A stretch of DNA of 64,000 nt from Azospirillum ramasamyi (GCF_003233655.1 NZ_CP029829.1:1126978-1190977); one strand, 5' to 3'. Shown: positions 16,760 to 26,125, counted from the stretch's first letter. The notes: generated from the letters alone by a model not told the origin. Program-made: numbers and translations.

Positions 16760-18424
16760 TCAGATCTGGCCGCGCTCGCTCGCCTGACGCATCAGGACGT
16801 ACTGGCGCATCATCTGATTGCGGAAGCGGTACCGTTCCAGGCCCGGCTCCACCACCGGAGCCAGGACGCCGCCATGGTCCTCGCGCGTCAGGCGTTTCAG
16901 CAGGTCGAGCGTCGCGGCGCTTGGCAACTCACCGCTGTCGCCCGCCAGATCGTTGGGGTCGAACACACCATAGGCATCCGCCGGGCACAGCGCGGCGGCC
17001 AGCAGGGCGTCCTCCAGCTCCGCACGGCGGTCGGCGGCCAGCGCGCGGGCATAGCTCTCGACGATGCCGCGTTCGGCCTCCTGCAGGCAGCGGGCGACGG
17101 CATAGGCCAGATCCGGCCGCTCCACCAGCTTGCTGCCGCGGCTGACGGCGCTGCGAGCCGCATGGAGGCCGAGAAGCTGCGCGTAGTAAGGCAGGCCGCG
17201 CACGAATTCGGCGATCCGCCGCACCACGTCCGGTGCGAACTCGATCCCGGCATTCTGGGCGCCGGCCTGGATCAGACGGCCGATCTCCTGATCGGTCATC
17301 AGCGGCAGATGCACCGGCACCAGCGACCGCTGGATCGATGGATGCTTGCCCAGCAGCTGGTCCAGATTCTCGGCCACGCCGACCACCAGCAGCGTGACGG
17401 GGATCGAGCTGTCGGTGAGATTCTTGAACAGTTCCGCCAGCTTGTTGCGGAAATCCTCGTCGAGGACGCGGTCGTACTCGTCCAGGATCAGCAGCACATG
17501 GGTGGCGTGGATGCCCGACAGCACTTCGTTCAGCTCGGTGACGCTGAAGGTGCCGTCCGGCAGCAGCTCGTTCAGGCTGGCGAAGTTGCGCCGGGCCGCG
17601 AACGGGTTGTCGAGCGCGGAGCGGTAATAGGTGGAGGGGATCTTCTTCAGGAAATGCCTGAAGATGTCCTCGAAGCTCAGCTCGCCGCTGCAGGTCAGCT
17701 TCAGCGACAGATAGCCGGCCTGACCGGCGATCTTCTCGATCGCATTGGCGACGGACGTCTTGCCGCGACCGCGGTCGCCATACAGGATGACGTGCGCCCG
17801 CTCCTCCTCGATCGCCGAAATGATGCGGCGCAAGGTGTCGTTGCGGCCGATGAACAGGCCGTTCAGCTGCTGCTTCGGCCGGGTCGGGGTGAAGGCCTCG
17901 CGCAGCAGGCCGTTCAGTTCGGGCGTGAGCCCCTTCAGCATGGCCGGCGCGTTGGCGCCCATGCCGCCGCGATAGCCGCCGTTGACCGACATGGTGAAGC
18001 GCGGCAGGTCGTGCTCGCTCTCCGCCTCGCGCCCGCCGGGCTGCGGGAACATGTGGCCGCGGCGGTCGCCGGTGGCGTCATTGTCGATGATGTCGGGCTG
18101 GCGCGGCGCGACGGGAGCGCGCATCGCCTCGAACCCGTTCCGCCCCTGCCCCCCGTCGACCGGACGCAGGAGCGCCCCGCCAGGCCGGGAGAATCCGGGC
18201 GCATTGGGGAAATTGCCGGAGGCAGGACCAGGGCCGGAGATCCCTGGCCCGGACATACCCGGCCCGGTCATGCCCATGCCGTTGCCGGTGGGTCCGTTGC
18301 CGGTGAGGCCGCCACCGGTCAGGCCGCCGCCAAGTCCGCTACCGCCGAGACCCGCTCCGCCAGCCGCCGGCATCCGTTCGTCCGCCACTGCGGCCGAACG
18401 GCGCTTCCGAAAGAAATTCCGCAT
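16760..18424 (-). CDS. AAA/ORC-type ATPase with glycine-rich N-terminus
   Basis: A 554-residue protein. Residues 20-85 are a glycine-rich low-complexity stretch (repeated GLGG, LTG, GMSGPG, GISGPG units) and about 85-160 is disordered. Next is an AAA_16-like ATPase with Walker A GDRGRGKT (216-223), Walker B LLILDEYD (311-318) and a sensor region (VTLLVVGVAENLDQLLG). The C-terminus is a helical, winged-helix-like region. The family resembles ORC1/CDC6-type and STAND-like ATPases; the bacterial role is unknown. The ATG at 18424 follows a GGGGA. A perfect TATAAT lies about 135 bases upstream. It is on the same strand as, and downstream of, the LexA-box peptide gene. Confidence 0.8.
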   Translation of the reverse strand: MRNFFRKRRSAAVADERMPAAGGAGLGGSGLGGGLTGGGLTGNGPTGNGMGMTGPGMSGPGISGPGPASGNFPNAPGFSRPGGALLRPVDGGQGRNGFEAMRAPVAPRQPDIIDNDATGDRRGHMFPQPGGREAESEHDLPRFTMSVNGGYRGGMGANAPAMLKGLTPELNGLLREAFTPTRPKQQLNGLFIGRNDTLRRIISAIEEERAHVILYGDRGRGKTSVANAIEKIAGQAGYLSLKLTCSGELSFEDIFRHFLKKIPSTYYRSALDNPFAARRNFASLNELLPDGTFSVTELNEVLSGIHATHVLLILDEYDRVLDEDFRNKLAELFKNLTDSSIPVTLLVVGVAENLDQLLGKHPSIQRSLVPVHLPLMTDQEIGRLIQAGAQNAGIEFAPDVVRRIAEFVRGLPYYAQLLGLHAARSAVSRGSKLVERPDLAYAVARCLQEAERGIVESYARALAADRRAELEDALLAAALCPADAYGVFDPNDLAGDSGELPSAATLDLLKRLTREDHGGVLAPVVEPGLERYRFRNQMMRQYVLMRQASERGQI

Positions 18425-18556
18425 CCGTCCCAATCCCCACGCGTTGTCGGCGTTCGCGGAACCGTTCCCCTTTCGGCTTCTCTGTCGGGCCAGGAACGGT
18501 TCCGCGTGTTCCCGATGTAAGCGCTGCGCCGGCCGGGGTGGGCTGGGATTTCGGAT

Positions 18557-18562
18557 ATTATA
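18557..18562 (-). promoter_or_regulatory. Minus-10 TATAAT candidate for the ATPase gene
   Basis: TATAAT reads on the minus strand, 133 bases before the ATPase start codon. No good minus-35 hexamer lies 16-18 bases further upstream, so this is a partial promoter match only. Confidence 0.3.
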
Positions 18563-18629
18563 CCGACGCGGCATCCTTCGTTCGGAGACCTCTTCCGTAG
18601 GGGCGGACGCCCCGACGCCATAGGCCTGC

Positions 18630-18728
18630 TCAGCCGATCAGGACCGGCCCGATCGCTGCCCAGCCATAGAGCACGGCGAGGAACAGGGCGAGGGTCATGC
18701 ATTCACGCAGGAAAGCCAGAACCGACAT
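18630..18728 (-). CDS. 32-residue SOS-type small membrane protein (SidA-like candidate)
   Basis: ATG at 18728 to TGA at 18630 encodes 32 residues: MSVLAFLREC, then a hydrophobic span (residues 11-31) containing MTLALFLAVLYGWAAIG, ending PVLIG. A textbook GGAGG (18734-18738) lies 5 bases before the ATG, much better than most starts in this window. One transmembrane helix with a short N-terminal tail is expected. Three exact alphaproteobacterial LexA boxes lie in the 85 bases upstream, so it should be induced by DNA damage. In Caulobacter the SOS-induced SidA is a 29-residue inner-membrane peptide that blocks division through FtsW; small SOS membrane toxins such as TisB are the other precedent. 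Sequence homology to SidA is not established here; the argument is size, topology and control. A weak hairpin at 18600-18613 follows the stop. Confidence 0.72.
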   Translation of the reverse strand: MSVLAFLRECMTLALFLAVLYGWAAIGPVLIG

Positions 18729-18741
18729 GCCAACCTCCATT

Positions 18742-18756
18742 GTTCGCGTCTTGTTC
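18742..18756. promoter_or_regulatory. LexA box 1 (GTTC-N7-GTTC)
   Basis: Exact GTTC at 18742-18745 and 18753-18756 with a 7-base spacer, the LexA operator of alphaproteobacteria. It starts 13 bases before the small peptide's start codon and abuts its ribosome site, so bound LexA would block early elongation. Confidence 0.75.
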
Positions 18757-18770
18757 CGGTATGGCTACCA

Positions 18771-18785
18771 GAACAGACGCGGAAC
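18771..18785. promoter_or_regulatory. LexA box 2 (reverse orientation)
   Basis: GAAC-N7-GAAC at 18771-18785 is the reverse complement of the LexA operator. It lies 14 bases from box 1. On the minus strand it falls between a possible TTGCCG minus-35 and a TAGCCA minus-10, a position that would occlude RNA polymerase. Confidence 0.75.
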
Positions 18786-18797
18786 GGCAACCAGTCA

Positions 18798-18812
18798 GTT
18801 CTGTCTCTGTTC
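18798..18812. promoter_or_regulatory. LexA box 3 (GTTC-N7-GTTC)
   Basis: A third exact GTTC-N7-GTTC, 12 bases beyond box 2. Three such 8-base-specified operators in 71 bases are far beyond chance, and triple boxes suggest very tight repression of the downstream peptide. Confidence 0.72.
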
Positions 18813-18908
18813 CTGTTATGAGCGCGTGTGTTCCCTCCGCGACACAGTACGAACGGGTGGGTGGGTATAAGATTGCGTGTCGGAACTCAGAAGATTTCCG
18901 GCCGTGGG

Positions 18909-19397
18909 TCAGGCCGGGTCGGCATCGTCGTAACGGATCAGGTCGGTCCAGGCGCGCTCCAGCCGACGCAGCGTGCGGTAAGTGGTTTCGAAATCGGCGC
19001 CGTCGCTGTCGCTACGCAACAGGCTGTCGGCCCGCGACGCCTCCAGCTTCCTCAGCGCCTCGCAGGTGGCCAGCCCCCGTTCGGACAGCTTGAGCCGCGC
19101 GGCGCGCCGGTCGCGCAGGGACGGGCTGCGGTCGACATAGCCGGCCTCGACCAGATGCTTCAGATTGTAGGAGGCGTTGGAACCCAGGTAATAGCCGCGC
19201 TCCAGCAGGTCGCGGACCGACAGTTCCTCGTTGCCGATGTGCAGCAGCATCAGCGCCTGGGTCGGGCTGAGGTCGGTCACGCCGATCCGGGCCAGTTCCA
19301 TCCGAAGCACGTCGAGGAAGCGCCGGGTGATGCTTTCCATGACGCGGCCAAGGTCGGTGTAGACCGCGGGGGTCGCCACGCTCTGCTGCATGCTCAT
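18909..19397 (-). CDS. MarR family regulator, LdtR-like
   Basis: A 162-residue winged-helix protein. LSVRDLLERGYYLGSNASYN and LVEAGYVDRSPSLRDRRAAR are close in pattern to LdtR of Rhizobiales, a MarR protein controlling an L,D-transpeptidase and osmotic-stress genes. No transpeptidase is adjacent, so the target is unknown. AGGAA lies 4 bases before the ATG at 19397. It lies upstream of, and on the same strand as, the LexA-controlled peptide, which has its own promoter region in the 180-base gap. Confidence 0.87.
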   Translation of the reverse strand: MSMQQSVATPAVYTDLGRVMESITRRFLDVLRMELARIGVTDLSPTQALMLLHIGNEELSVRDLLERGYYLGSNASYNLKHLVEAGYVDRSPSLRDRRAARLKLSERGLATCEALRKLEASRADSLLRSDSDGADFETTYRTLRRLERAWTDLIRYDDADPA

Positions 19398-19596
19398 CGT
19401 TCCTGTGCCAGTGGCTTGTCAGCCGTTGTCCGGTCGCCGCGGCACCGCCGCGCTTGCGAACCGTCGGACCGGGGAAGAGGCGCCGAAGCCCCGTTCCCGC
19501 GGTCGTTACTTAATGGCCTGTGACGATGGGCGGATTTTGATACGAATTGGAGGGACAAACTTGAGACGTGTGGGCATTCCTGCCCTTCACCGCCTT

Positions 19597-20382
19597 TTAC
19601 ATGGTGCCGGGGTAGGCTCCACCGTCCAGAAGGATGTTCTGGCCGGTCATGAAACCGGAACTCGCGGCGCAGAGAAAAGCACAGGCGGCCCCGAATTCCT
19701 CGGGATCCCCGAATCGACCGGCGGGATTTCCCTTGCGGCGCAGTTCCATCTCTTCGTCAATGCTGCGGCCGGCCGCTTTCGCCCCGCCCTCCATGGTCTT
19801 GCGCAGGCGGTCGGTCTCGAACGGGCCGGGCAGCAGGTTGTTGATGGTGACGTTGTGCTTCACCGTCTGGCGCGACAGGCCGGCGACGAAGCCGGTCAGG
19901 CCGCTGCGCGCTCCGTTCGACAGGCCGAGAATCGGAATCGGCGCCCGCACCGCGGCCGAGGTGATGTTGACGATGCGGCCGAAGCGGCGGTCGATCATCC
20001 CGTCCACCGTCGCCTTGATCAGGAAGATCGGCGCCAGCATGTTGGCGTCCAGCGCACGGATCCAGTCGTCACGGTCCCAGTCGTGGAAATCGCCGGGTGG
20101 CGGTCCCCCGGCATTGTTGACCAGGATATCCGGCTCGGGACAGGCGGCGAGCGCCGCGGCCCGTCCCTCCTCCGTCGTGATGTCGCCGGCGGCGGTGGTG
20201 ACGGTGACTCCGGTGGCCTTGCGGATCTCCTCCGCCGTCGCCTCCAGCGCATCGGCGCTGCGGGCGGTCAGGGTGACATGAACGCCTTCACGAGCCAGCG
20301 CGAAGGCGCAGGCTCGGCCCAGCCCCTTGCTGGCGGCGCAGACGATGGCGCGTCGGCCGGCGATACCAAGATCCATGCTCAT
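19597..20382 (-). CDS. SDR family protein lacking the catalytic Tyr and Lys
   Basis: A 261-residue Rossmann-fold protein. The dinucleotide motif reads CAASKGLGRACA (residues 15-26) and NNAGG (89-93) is present. Aligning from S142 (NITSAAVRAPIP), the catalytic Tyr position is S155 and the Lys position is R159 (LGLSNGARSG), so the normal YxxxK dyad is absent. LSNGAR-type SDRs recur in bacteria and are usually labelled 3-oxoacyl-ACP reductase, but chemistry by the usual mechanism is doubtful. GGAAGGG precedes the ATG. Downstream of hdaA on the same strand. Confidence 0.85.
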   Translation of the reverse strand: MSMDLGIAGRRAIVCAASKGLGRACAFALAREGVHVTLTARSADALEATAEEIRKATGVTVTTAAGDITTEEGRAAALAACPEPDILVNNAGGPPPGDFHDWDRDDWIRALDANMLAPIFLIKATVDGMIDRRFGRIVNITSAAVRAPIPILGLSNGARSGLTGFVAGLSRQTVKHNVTINNLLPGPFETDRLRKTMEGGAKAAGRSIDEEMELRRKGNPAGRFGDPEEFGAACAFLCAASSGFMTGQNILLDGGAYPGTM

Positions 20383-20427
20383 CCCTTCCTTGTATTTTCG
20401 GCCCGTTTGTTCTCAGCCGATATGTTG

Positions 20428-21150
20428 TCAGCGCGTCGTTTTGGAACCGGATCGTTGCGGTTCCGTCCGTTGCAAATCCGAAAGAACCTCGCGCGCCAGC
20501 GGCACGGTCACGCCGCGATGGGCGGCGAGCGATGCGTGGTCCAATGCGGCCACCAGCCGGCGGGCGGAGTCGAGCGACCGCTCCATCCGCGCCAGCAGAT
20601 AGCTGACGACCTCCAGCCCCGGCCGCAACTGCCGGTCGGCGAACAGCTTCACCAGCACGGCGGCCAGAAGCGCGTCGTCGGGCGGACGAACCTCGACCGC
20701 CGGCGCCCCCTTGATGCGCGATCTCAGGTCGGCCAGCCGCGTGCGCCAGCGCGACGGCGCCTTGCGTGACAGCAGCAGAAGATGGCCATGCTGCTCGCGG
20801 GCGAGATTGTAGAGGTGGAACAGCGCTTCCTCCCTCTCGGGCCTGCCGGACACCGCATCGGCATCCTCGACCACCACGGCGTTGGCGGGGGCCAGCAGCG
20901 CCGGCACCGCCGCCGAGTCGAGCATATCGCCCCTGGTGACGACCGCATGGCTGCGGGCGCGCCAGACCTGGGACAGATGGGTCTTGCCGCAACCGTCCGG
21001 CCCGAACACCGTCAGTGCGGGAGCGGGCCAGGACGGCCAGCGGTCGAGCCACGCCACCGCGTCGGCGTTGCTTGGGGCGACGAGGAAGTCCTCGCAGCCC
21101 ATCGCCGTCCGGTGCCCGAGGTCGAGCGGTATCTGCGCCGGCAAGCTCAT
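20428..21150 (-). CDS. hdaA: DnaA regulatory inactivator HdaA
   Basis: A 240-residue DnaA-related AAA+ protein without the DnaA DNA-binding domain. It starts with a beta-clamp-binding-like segment (QIPLDLGHR), then Walker A FGPDGCGKTHL, Walker B VVVEDADAV, and a sensor/lid region (ERSLDSARRLVAALDHASLA). Hda proteins bind the DNA-loaded clamp and stimulate ATP hydrolysis by DnaA to prevent re-initiation. It is the fourth gene of a minus-strand run after DUF2066, pgsA-like and AI-2E permease, a gene order known in alphaproteobacteria. Confidence 0.92.
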   Translation of the reverse strand: MSLPAQIPLDLGHRTAMGCEDFLVAPSNADAVAWLDRWPSWPAPALTVFGPDGCGKTHLSQVWRARSHAVVTRGDMLDSAAVPALLAPANAVVVEDADAVSGRPEREEALFHLYNLAREQHGHLLLLSRKAPSRWRTRLADLRSRIKGAPAVEVRPPDDALLAAVLVKLFADRQLRPGLEVVSYLLARMERSLDSARRLVAALDHASLAAHRGVTVPLAREVLSDLQRTEPQRSGSKTTR

Positions 21151-21163
21151 GCGGACACACCCA

Positions 21164-22231
21164 TCAGCGTTCCGCGTCGATGCCGCGGTAGTACGGGCTC
21201 GAGAGATACTGTCGCAATGCGAAGCGGGTCAACACGCCGATCACCGCAGCCACCGGAACCGCCAGAAGCACGCCGACGAATCCGAACAGGCTGCCGCCGG
21301 CCAGCAGGGCGAACATCACCCAGACGGCGTGAAGCCCCACCTTGTCGCCGACCAGCTTCGGCGTCAGGACATTGCCCTCCACCGCCTGCCCGAACAGGAA
21401 GATGCCGACCACGACGGCGACCCGCCAAAGCTCGTCGAACTGCAGCAGGGCGAGCCCGGTGCTGGTGACGAAGCCGAACAGGCTGCCGACATAGGGAATG
21501 AAGGACAGCAGCCCGGCCATCAGGCCGATCACCAGCCCGAAATCCAGCCCCGCCGCCGACAGAGCCAGCGCATAGAAGACCCCCAGCACAAGGCAGACCA
21601 TCGCCTGCCCGCGCAGGAAGCCGGACAGGGTCACGTTCACCTCGCGCGCCTGCTCGCGCACGGTTTCGGCATGCTGGCGCGGCAGCCACGAATCGACCTT
21701 CCCCACCATCACGTCCCAATCGCGCATCAGATAGAAGGCGACGATGGGGGTGATGAACATCAGGGTCACGATGTCGAACACCGCCAGGCTGCCGGACAGG
21801 ATCCGGCTGACGATGCGGCCGACGATTCCCGCCACCTCGCCTGCATAATTGCCGGCTGCGGCGCGCAGCCGCTCAACATCGTCGGCGGGAAGCCGGTGGA
21901 TGAAGCGGTCGAGCGCCGGGATCAGCCGCTCCTTCACCAGGGTGGCGTAGGTCGGCAGCACCTCCAGCAGGTGGGAGATCTGCCCCTGCACCAGCGGCAC
22001 CAGAAGCAGCGTCATCAGCACCAGAATCAGCAGGAACCCCAGCAGCACCAGCGAGGTGCCGAGCCAGCGCTGCAGTCCTGTCCGCTCCAGCCGGTCAACC
22101 AGCGGATCGAGCAGATAGGCGATGGCCAGCCCGACCACGAAGGGCAGCAGCATGTCGGACAACAGCCACAGCACAAGGACGAACAGCCCGAGGCCGATCA
22201 GCCAGAAGCGGAGTTGCTTGGCCGATGTCAC
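21164..22231 (-). CDS. AI-2E/PerM family transporter
   Basis: A 355-residue membrane protein with about seven to eight helices, including LPFVVGLAIAYLLDPLVDRL, FITPIVAFYLMRDWDVM and FLFGQAVEGNVLTPKLVGDK, the last being a family hallmark. The family was named for autoinducer-2 export but includes ion and sodium antiporters; the substrate here is unknown. The GTG start at 22231 overlaps the stop of the PgsA-like gene (GTGA), showing coupling, and hdaA follows 13 bases after the stop. Confidence 0.9.
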   Translation of the reverse strand: MTSAKQLRFWLIGLGLFVLVLWLLSDMLLPFVVGLAIAYLLDPLVDRLERTGLQRWLGTSLVLLGFLLILVLMTLLLVPLVQGQISHLLEVLPTYATLVKERLIPALDRFIHRLPADDVERLRAAAGNYAGEVAGIVGRIVSRILSGSLAVFDIVTLMFITPIVAFYLMRDWDVMVGKVDSWLPRQHAETVREQAREVNVTLSGFLRGQAMVCLVLGVFYALALSAAGLDFGLVIGLMAGLLSFIPYVGSLFGFVTSTGLALLQFDELWRVAVVVGIFLFGQAVEGNVLTPKLVGDKVGLHAVWVMFALLAGGSLFGFVGVLLAVPVAAVIGVLTRFALRQYLSSPYYRGIDAER

Positions 22232-22788
22232 GGCACGCCGCCGAGCCGGTTGAACAGCAGGGCCCCGCGCCGCGCGTACAGCAGGCCGGACAGCACCGTG
22301 GTCAGCGCACAGGCGTACACCAGCACATCGACCAGCTCCCACCCGTACAGATGGATGTCGGGCAGGCCCAGCGCCGGCGGCGCCAGCACCGCGGCGGCAA
22401 GCGCGATCTGGACCACCGTGTTCACCTTGCTGATGTAGAGCGGCTGCATCGCCAGGGACTCCTTCAGCGTGAACAGCAGAATGACGCCGCCGATGATCAT
22501 GATGTCGCGGAAGATCACCATCATCGCCAGCCACAGCGGGATCGAACCGACCCAGGCCAGCGCGATGTAGACGCCGACGATCAGCATCTTGTCGGCCAGC
22601 GGATCGAGATAGCCGCCCAGCACCGTACGCGCCCGGAACATGCGGGCGATGGCGCCGTCCAGCGCATCGGACAGGCCGGCGGCGACGAAGAGGGCGAAGG
22701 CCCACTCCAATCTGCCGGTCAGGATCATGTACATCGTGGCCGGAACAGCCACGATGCGCAGGAAGGTGATGATGTTCGGAACGCTCAC
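22228..22788 (-). CDS. CDP-alcohol phosphatidyltransferase, PgsA-like
   Basis: A 186-residue integral membrane enzyme with the CDP-alcohol phosphotransferase motif D-x2-DG-x2-AR-x8-G-x3-D-x3-D visible as SDALDGAIAR...GGYLDPLADK (residues 40-67). Four to five helices follow. Likely a phosphatidylglycerophosphate synthase, using CDP-diacylglycerol and glycerol-3-phosphate at the inner membrane; a cardiolipin-synthase-like role is the alternative. Both start and stop overlap neighbours by 4 bases (GTGA at each end), so it is tightly coupled within the operon. Confidence 0.87.
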   Translation of the reverse strand: MSVPNIITFLRIVAVPATMYMILTGRLEWAFALFVAAGLSDALDGAIARMFRARTVLGGYLDPLADKMLIVGVYIALAWVGSIPLWLAMMVIFRDIMIIGGVILLFTLKESLAMQPLYISKVNTVVQIALAAAVLAPPALGLPDIHLYGWELVDVLVYACALTTVLSGLLYARRGALLFNRLGGVP

Positions 22789-24167
22789 GGCAGGCTCTTG
22801 GCCGGCAGCGTTCCCAGATTGCGCGGCGGAGCGCCCAGCGTGCCGCCGGAATCCAGCGGCGCAGAGGGCGCCAGCGACGAGGGCGCCAGCGACATCGGCG
22901 AGGCCTGGAATGGCGAAGCCGCGGGCGAAGTGGAGGACGGAATGGCCCCGGCCGATGCGGCGCCCGACCCGCGCGGCAGCAGCGTCAACTGCCAGTCGGC
23001 GGAGGGAACCGGCAGCGGCGCGCCGGGATAAGCGCTGGGAGCCGCCGAGGCCGTGCGCGCAAGCCCCAGATCCTGGCGGGCGAGCGCCTGGGCCAGCTGT
23101 TCGGGATCGCCCCGGTGGGTCAGGGTGATCAGCGCCTCGTTGCGGCTGATGGAGAGGAGGTTGGTGCGGGTCACCGCGTTGACCGAGGAAAGCCGCTTGC
23201 GCGTCTCCACCCAGTCGTTCACCGCGGACAGCGGGATGCGGACCAGGGTGTTATGCTCCGGGCCGGCCGCCATGGTGTGTTCGCGCCGCCAGGACTCGTC
23301 CAGCTGGGTGCCGACCGCGGCGACCGCGCGGGTCAGCACGTCGTCGGCGCTGCCGCCGCCCTTCACCTGCACGACCTGATTGTCGCGTGTGCCGTCCAGC
23401 CCGTAACGGGTGACGTCCACCGTCATGCCGCGCGCCGGATCCGGGCCGCCGGCCGGCAGATCGGTGCGGGCGACGACCACCCCGCCGGCCTTGTAGGCCT
23501 GGGCGATGCGGTTCAGCGCCTCGGCATTGCCGGCGATGGCGTCCTCGCCGCTGATCGCCTGCGCGTCGGTCAGCTCGCCGTCCGGCACCACCAGCGGCAC
23601 CAGGGCGGCGGCGGGCTGCCGCGCCTCCCACGCCTCGCGCCAGGGGGTGCGGTCCTGCCACAGGATGGTGCGCCCTTCGGTCTGGGTCACCGGGAGGATG
23701 ACGAAGGGGCGCGACGGCGGCTCCACATACTGGGTGGCGCCGCCGCTGTGGCCGAGCGCGTCGCGCACGGCGTTGGGGCGGAACCTCACGGTGATGGTGC
23801 CGAGATAGCGGCTGGCCGACACCTTCTCCTCGTCGATCTCGAAGCCCTGGACCATCCGGGCGATCTCGTTGTCCGACAGGCGCGGCGGGGTGCCGCCGGG
23901 AACGAGGCGGCGGTACAGCTCCGCCCAGGCCTTGGCCTGCGCCTCGCGGATCGCCTGGTCGCGGACCGTGGTCGGGTTGCTGCCGCTGATGTCGACCCGG
24001 ACGCCCGACACCGCGAACGGGTCGGCGGCCGACGGCATGGCGGCGGAGGCGGCGGCCGGCGGCGGGGAGCCGGTCTGCGCGCCCGCCGGCCCGGTCATGG
24101 TCAGGACCAGAGCGGTGGACATGGCAGCAAGACCGGCGAGGAGCGGCGCGCGGCGGCGGTGGAGCAT
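22785..24167 (-). CDS. DUF2066 secreted protein
   Basis: A 460-residue protein with a signal peptide (RRRAPLLAGLAAMSTALVL, cleavage near GPAGAQ). A DUF2066 domain follows, with repeated beta-alpha elements (VRDQAIREAQAKAWAELYRR; YLGTITVRFRPNAV). The C-terminal 60 residues are Pro/Ser/Ala-rich and low complexity. Function is unknown. GGAAGG lies 7 bases before the ATG at 24167. It leads the four-gene minus-strand operon and is divergent from purM, an arrangement found in other alphaproteobacteria. Confidence 0.87.
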   Translation of the reverse strand: MLHRRRAPLLAGLAAMSTALVLTMTGPAGAQTGSPPPAAASAAMPSAADPFAVSGVRVDISGSNPTTVRDQAIREAQAKAWAELYRRLVPGGTPPRLSDNEIARMVQGFEIDEEKVSASRYLGTITVRFRPNAVRDALGHSGGATQYVEPPSRPFVILPVTQTEGRTILWQDRTPWREAWEARQPAAALVPLVVPDGELTDAQAISGEDAIAGNAEALNRIAQAYKAGGVVVARTDLPAGGPDPARGMTVDVTRYGLDGTRDNQVVQVKGGGSADDVLTRAVAAVGTQLDESWRREHTMAAGPEHNTLVRIPLSAVNDWVETRKRLSSVNAVTRTNLLSISRNEALITLTHRGDPEQLAQALARQDLGLARTASAAPSAYPGAPLPVPSADWQLTLLPRGSGAASAGAIPSSTSPAASPFQASPMSLAPSSLAPSAPLDSGGTLGAPPRNLGTLPAKSLP

Positions 24168-24264
24168 TGCAAAGCCTTCCGATTCGAGTATGTTCGGCCC
24201 GAGCCCAAGGCCCGGTATATAGCTCAGCCCAAGCGAGGATACCATCAGCACCCAGTCCTATAAC

Positions 24265-25326
<1,062 letters not shown>

Positions 25327-25348
25327 GGGACGCCCAAGGATAGTCTCG

Positions 25349-26002
25349 ATGAGCAAGTTGAAGCTCGGCGTCCTGATCTCGGGGCGCGGCAGCAATCTGC
25401 AGGCGTTGATCGACGCCTGCGCCGCGCCGGATTTCCCGGCCGAGATCGCGCTGGTGCTGTCCAACAAGGCCGATGCCTTCGGTCTGGAACGCGCCGCCGC
25501 CGCGGGGATCGCCACCGCGGTGGTCAGCCACCGCGACTATCCCGGCGACAAGCCCGCCTTCGAGGCGGCGATGGACGCCCGGCTGCGGGAGGCCGGCGTC
25601 GAGCTGGTCTGCCTCGCCGGATTCATGCGGCTGCTGTCGCCCTGGTTCGTCGGGCGCTGGCAGGATGCGCTCATCAACATCCACCCGTCCCTGCTGCCCT
25701 CCTTCAAGGGCCTGGACACCCATGAGCGGGCGCTGGCCACTGGCGTCCGTTTCCATGGCTGCACCGTCCATCATGTCCGTCCGGCGATGGACGACGGTCC
25801 GATCATCGCCCAGGCCGCGGTTCCGGTCCTGCCCGGCGACGACGCCCATCGTCTGGCCGACCGCGTTCTGGAGGCGGAGCACAAGCTCTATCCCCACGCC
25901 GTCCGCCTGATCGCGGAGGGACGCGCCCGTGTCGACGGCGATCTGGTGCGAATCGACGGCCCGGTTCCCGAACTGGCGACCGTTCTCAATCCGCCGCTTT
26001 AA
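25349..26002 (+). CDS. purN: Phosphoribosylglycinamide formyltransferase
   Basis: A 217-residue GART using 10-formyl-THF to formylate GAR, the third step of purine synthesis. LGVLISGRGSNLQALIDAC (phosphate loop), LAGFMRLLSPWFV, and INIHPSLLPSFKGLDTHERA (catalytic Asn-His) with VHHVRPAMDDGPII (Asp) are all present. It is co-transcribed with purM. The oxidase subunit IV gene follows 270 bases later beyond hairpins. Confidence 0.96.
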   Translation: MSKLKLGVLISGRGSNLQALIDACAAPDFPAEIALVLSNKADAFGLERAAAAGIATAVVSHRDYPGDKPAFEAAMDARLREAGVELVCLAGFMRLLSPWFVGRWQDALINIHPSLLPSFKGLDTHERALATGVRFHGCTVHHVRPAMDDGPIIAQAAVPVLPGDDAHRLADRVLEAEHKLYPHAVRLIAEGRARVDGDLVRIDGPVPELATVLNPPL

Positions 26003-26064
26003 CGCGGATTGCAATCCGCTTCGGGTCGCGACGGCGGCCCCGGCCGCTCATGCGGCAAAAGCCC

Positions 26065-26113
26065 GACCGGCGAATGAGGTCATGTGTCGAAGCCAGACCG
26101 GCGAATGGGGTCA
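26065..26113. repeat. Short direct repeat downstream of purN
   Basis: GACCGGCGAATGAGGTCA (26065-26082) and GACCGGCGAATGGGGTCA (26096-26113) differ at one base and are spaced 31 bases apart. The flanks are not coding. Confidence 0.6.
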
Positions 26114-26125
26114 AAAGAATCCAAG

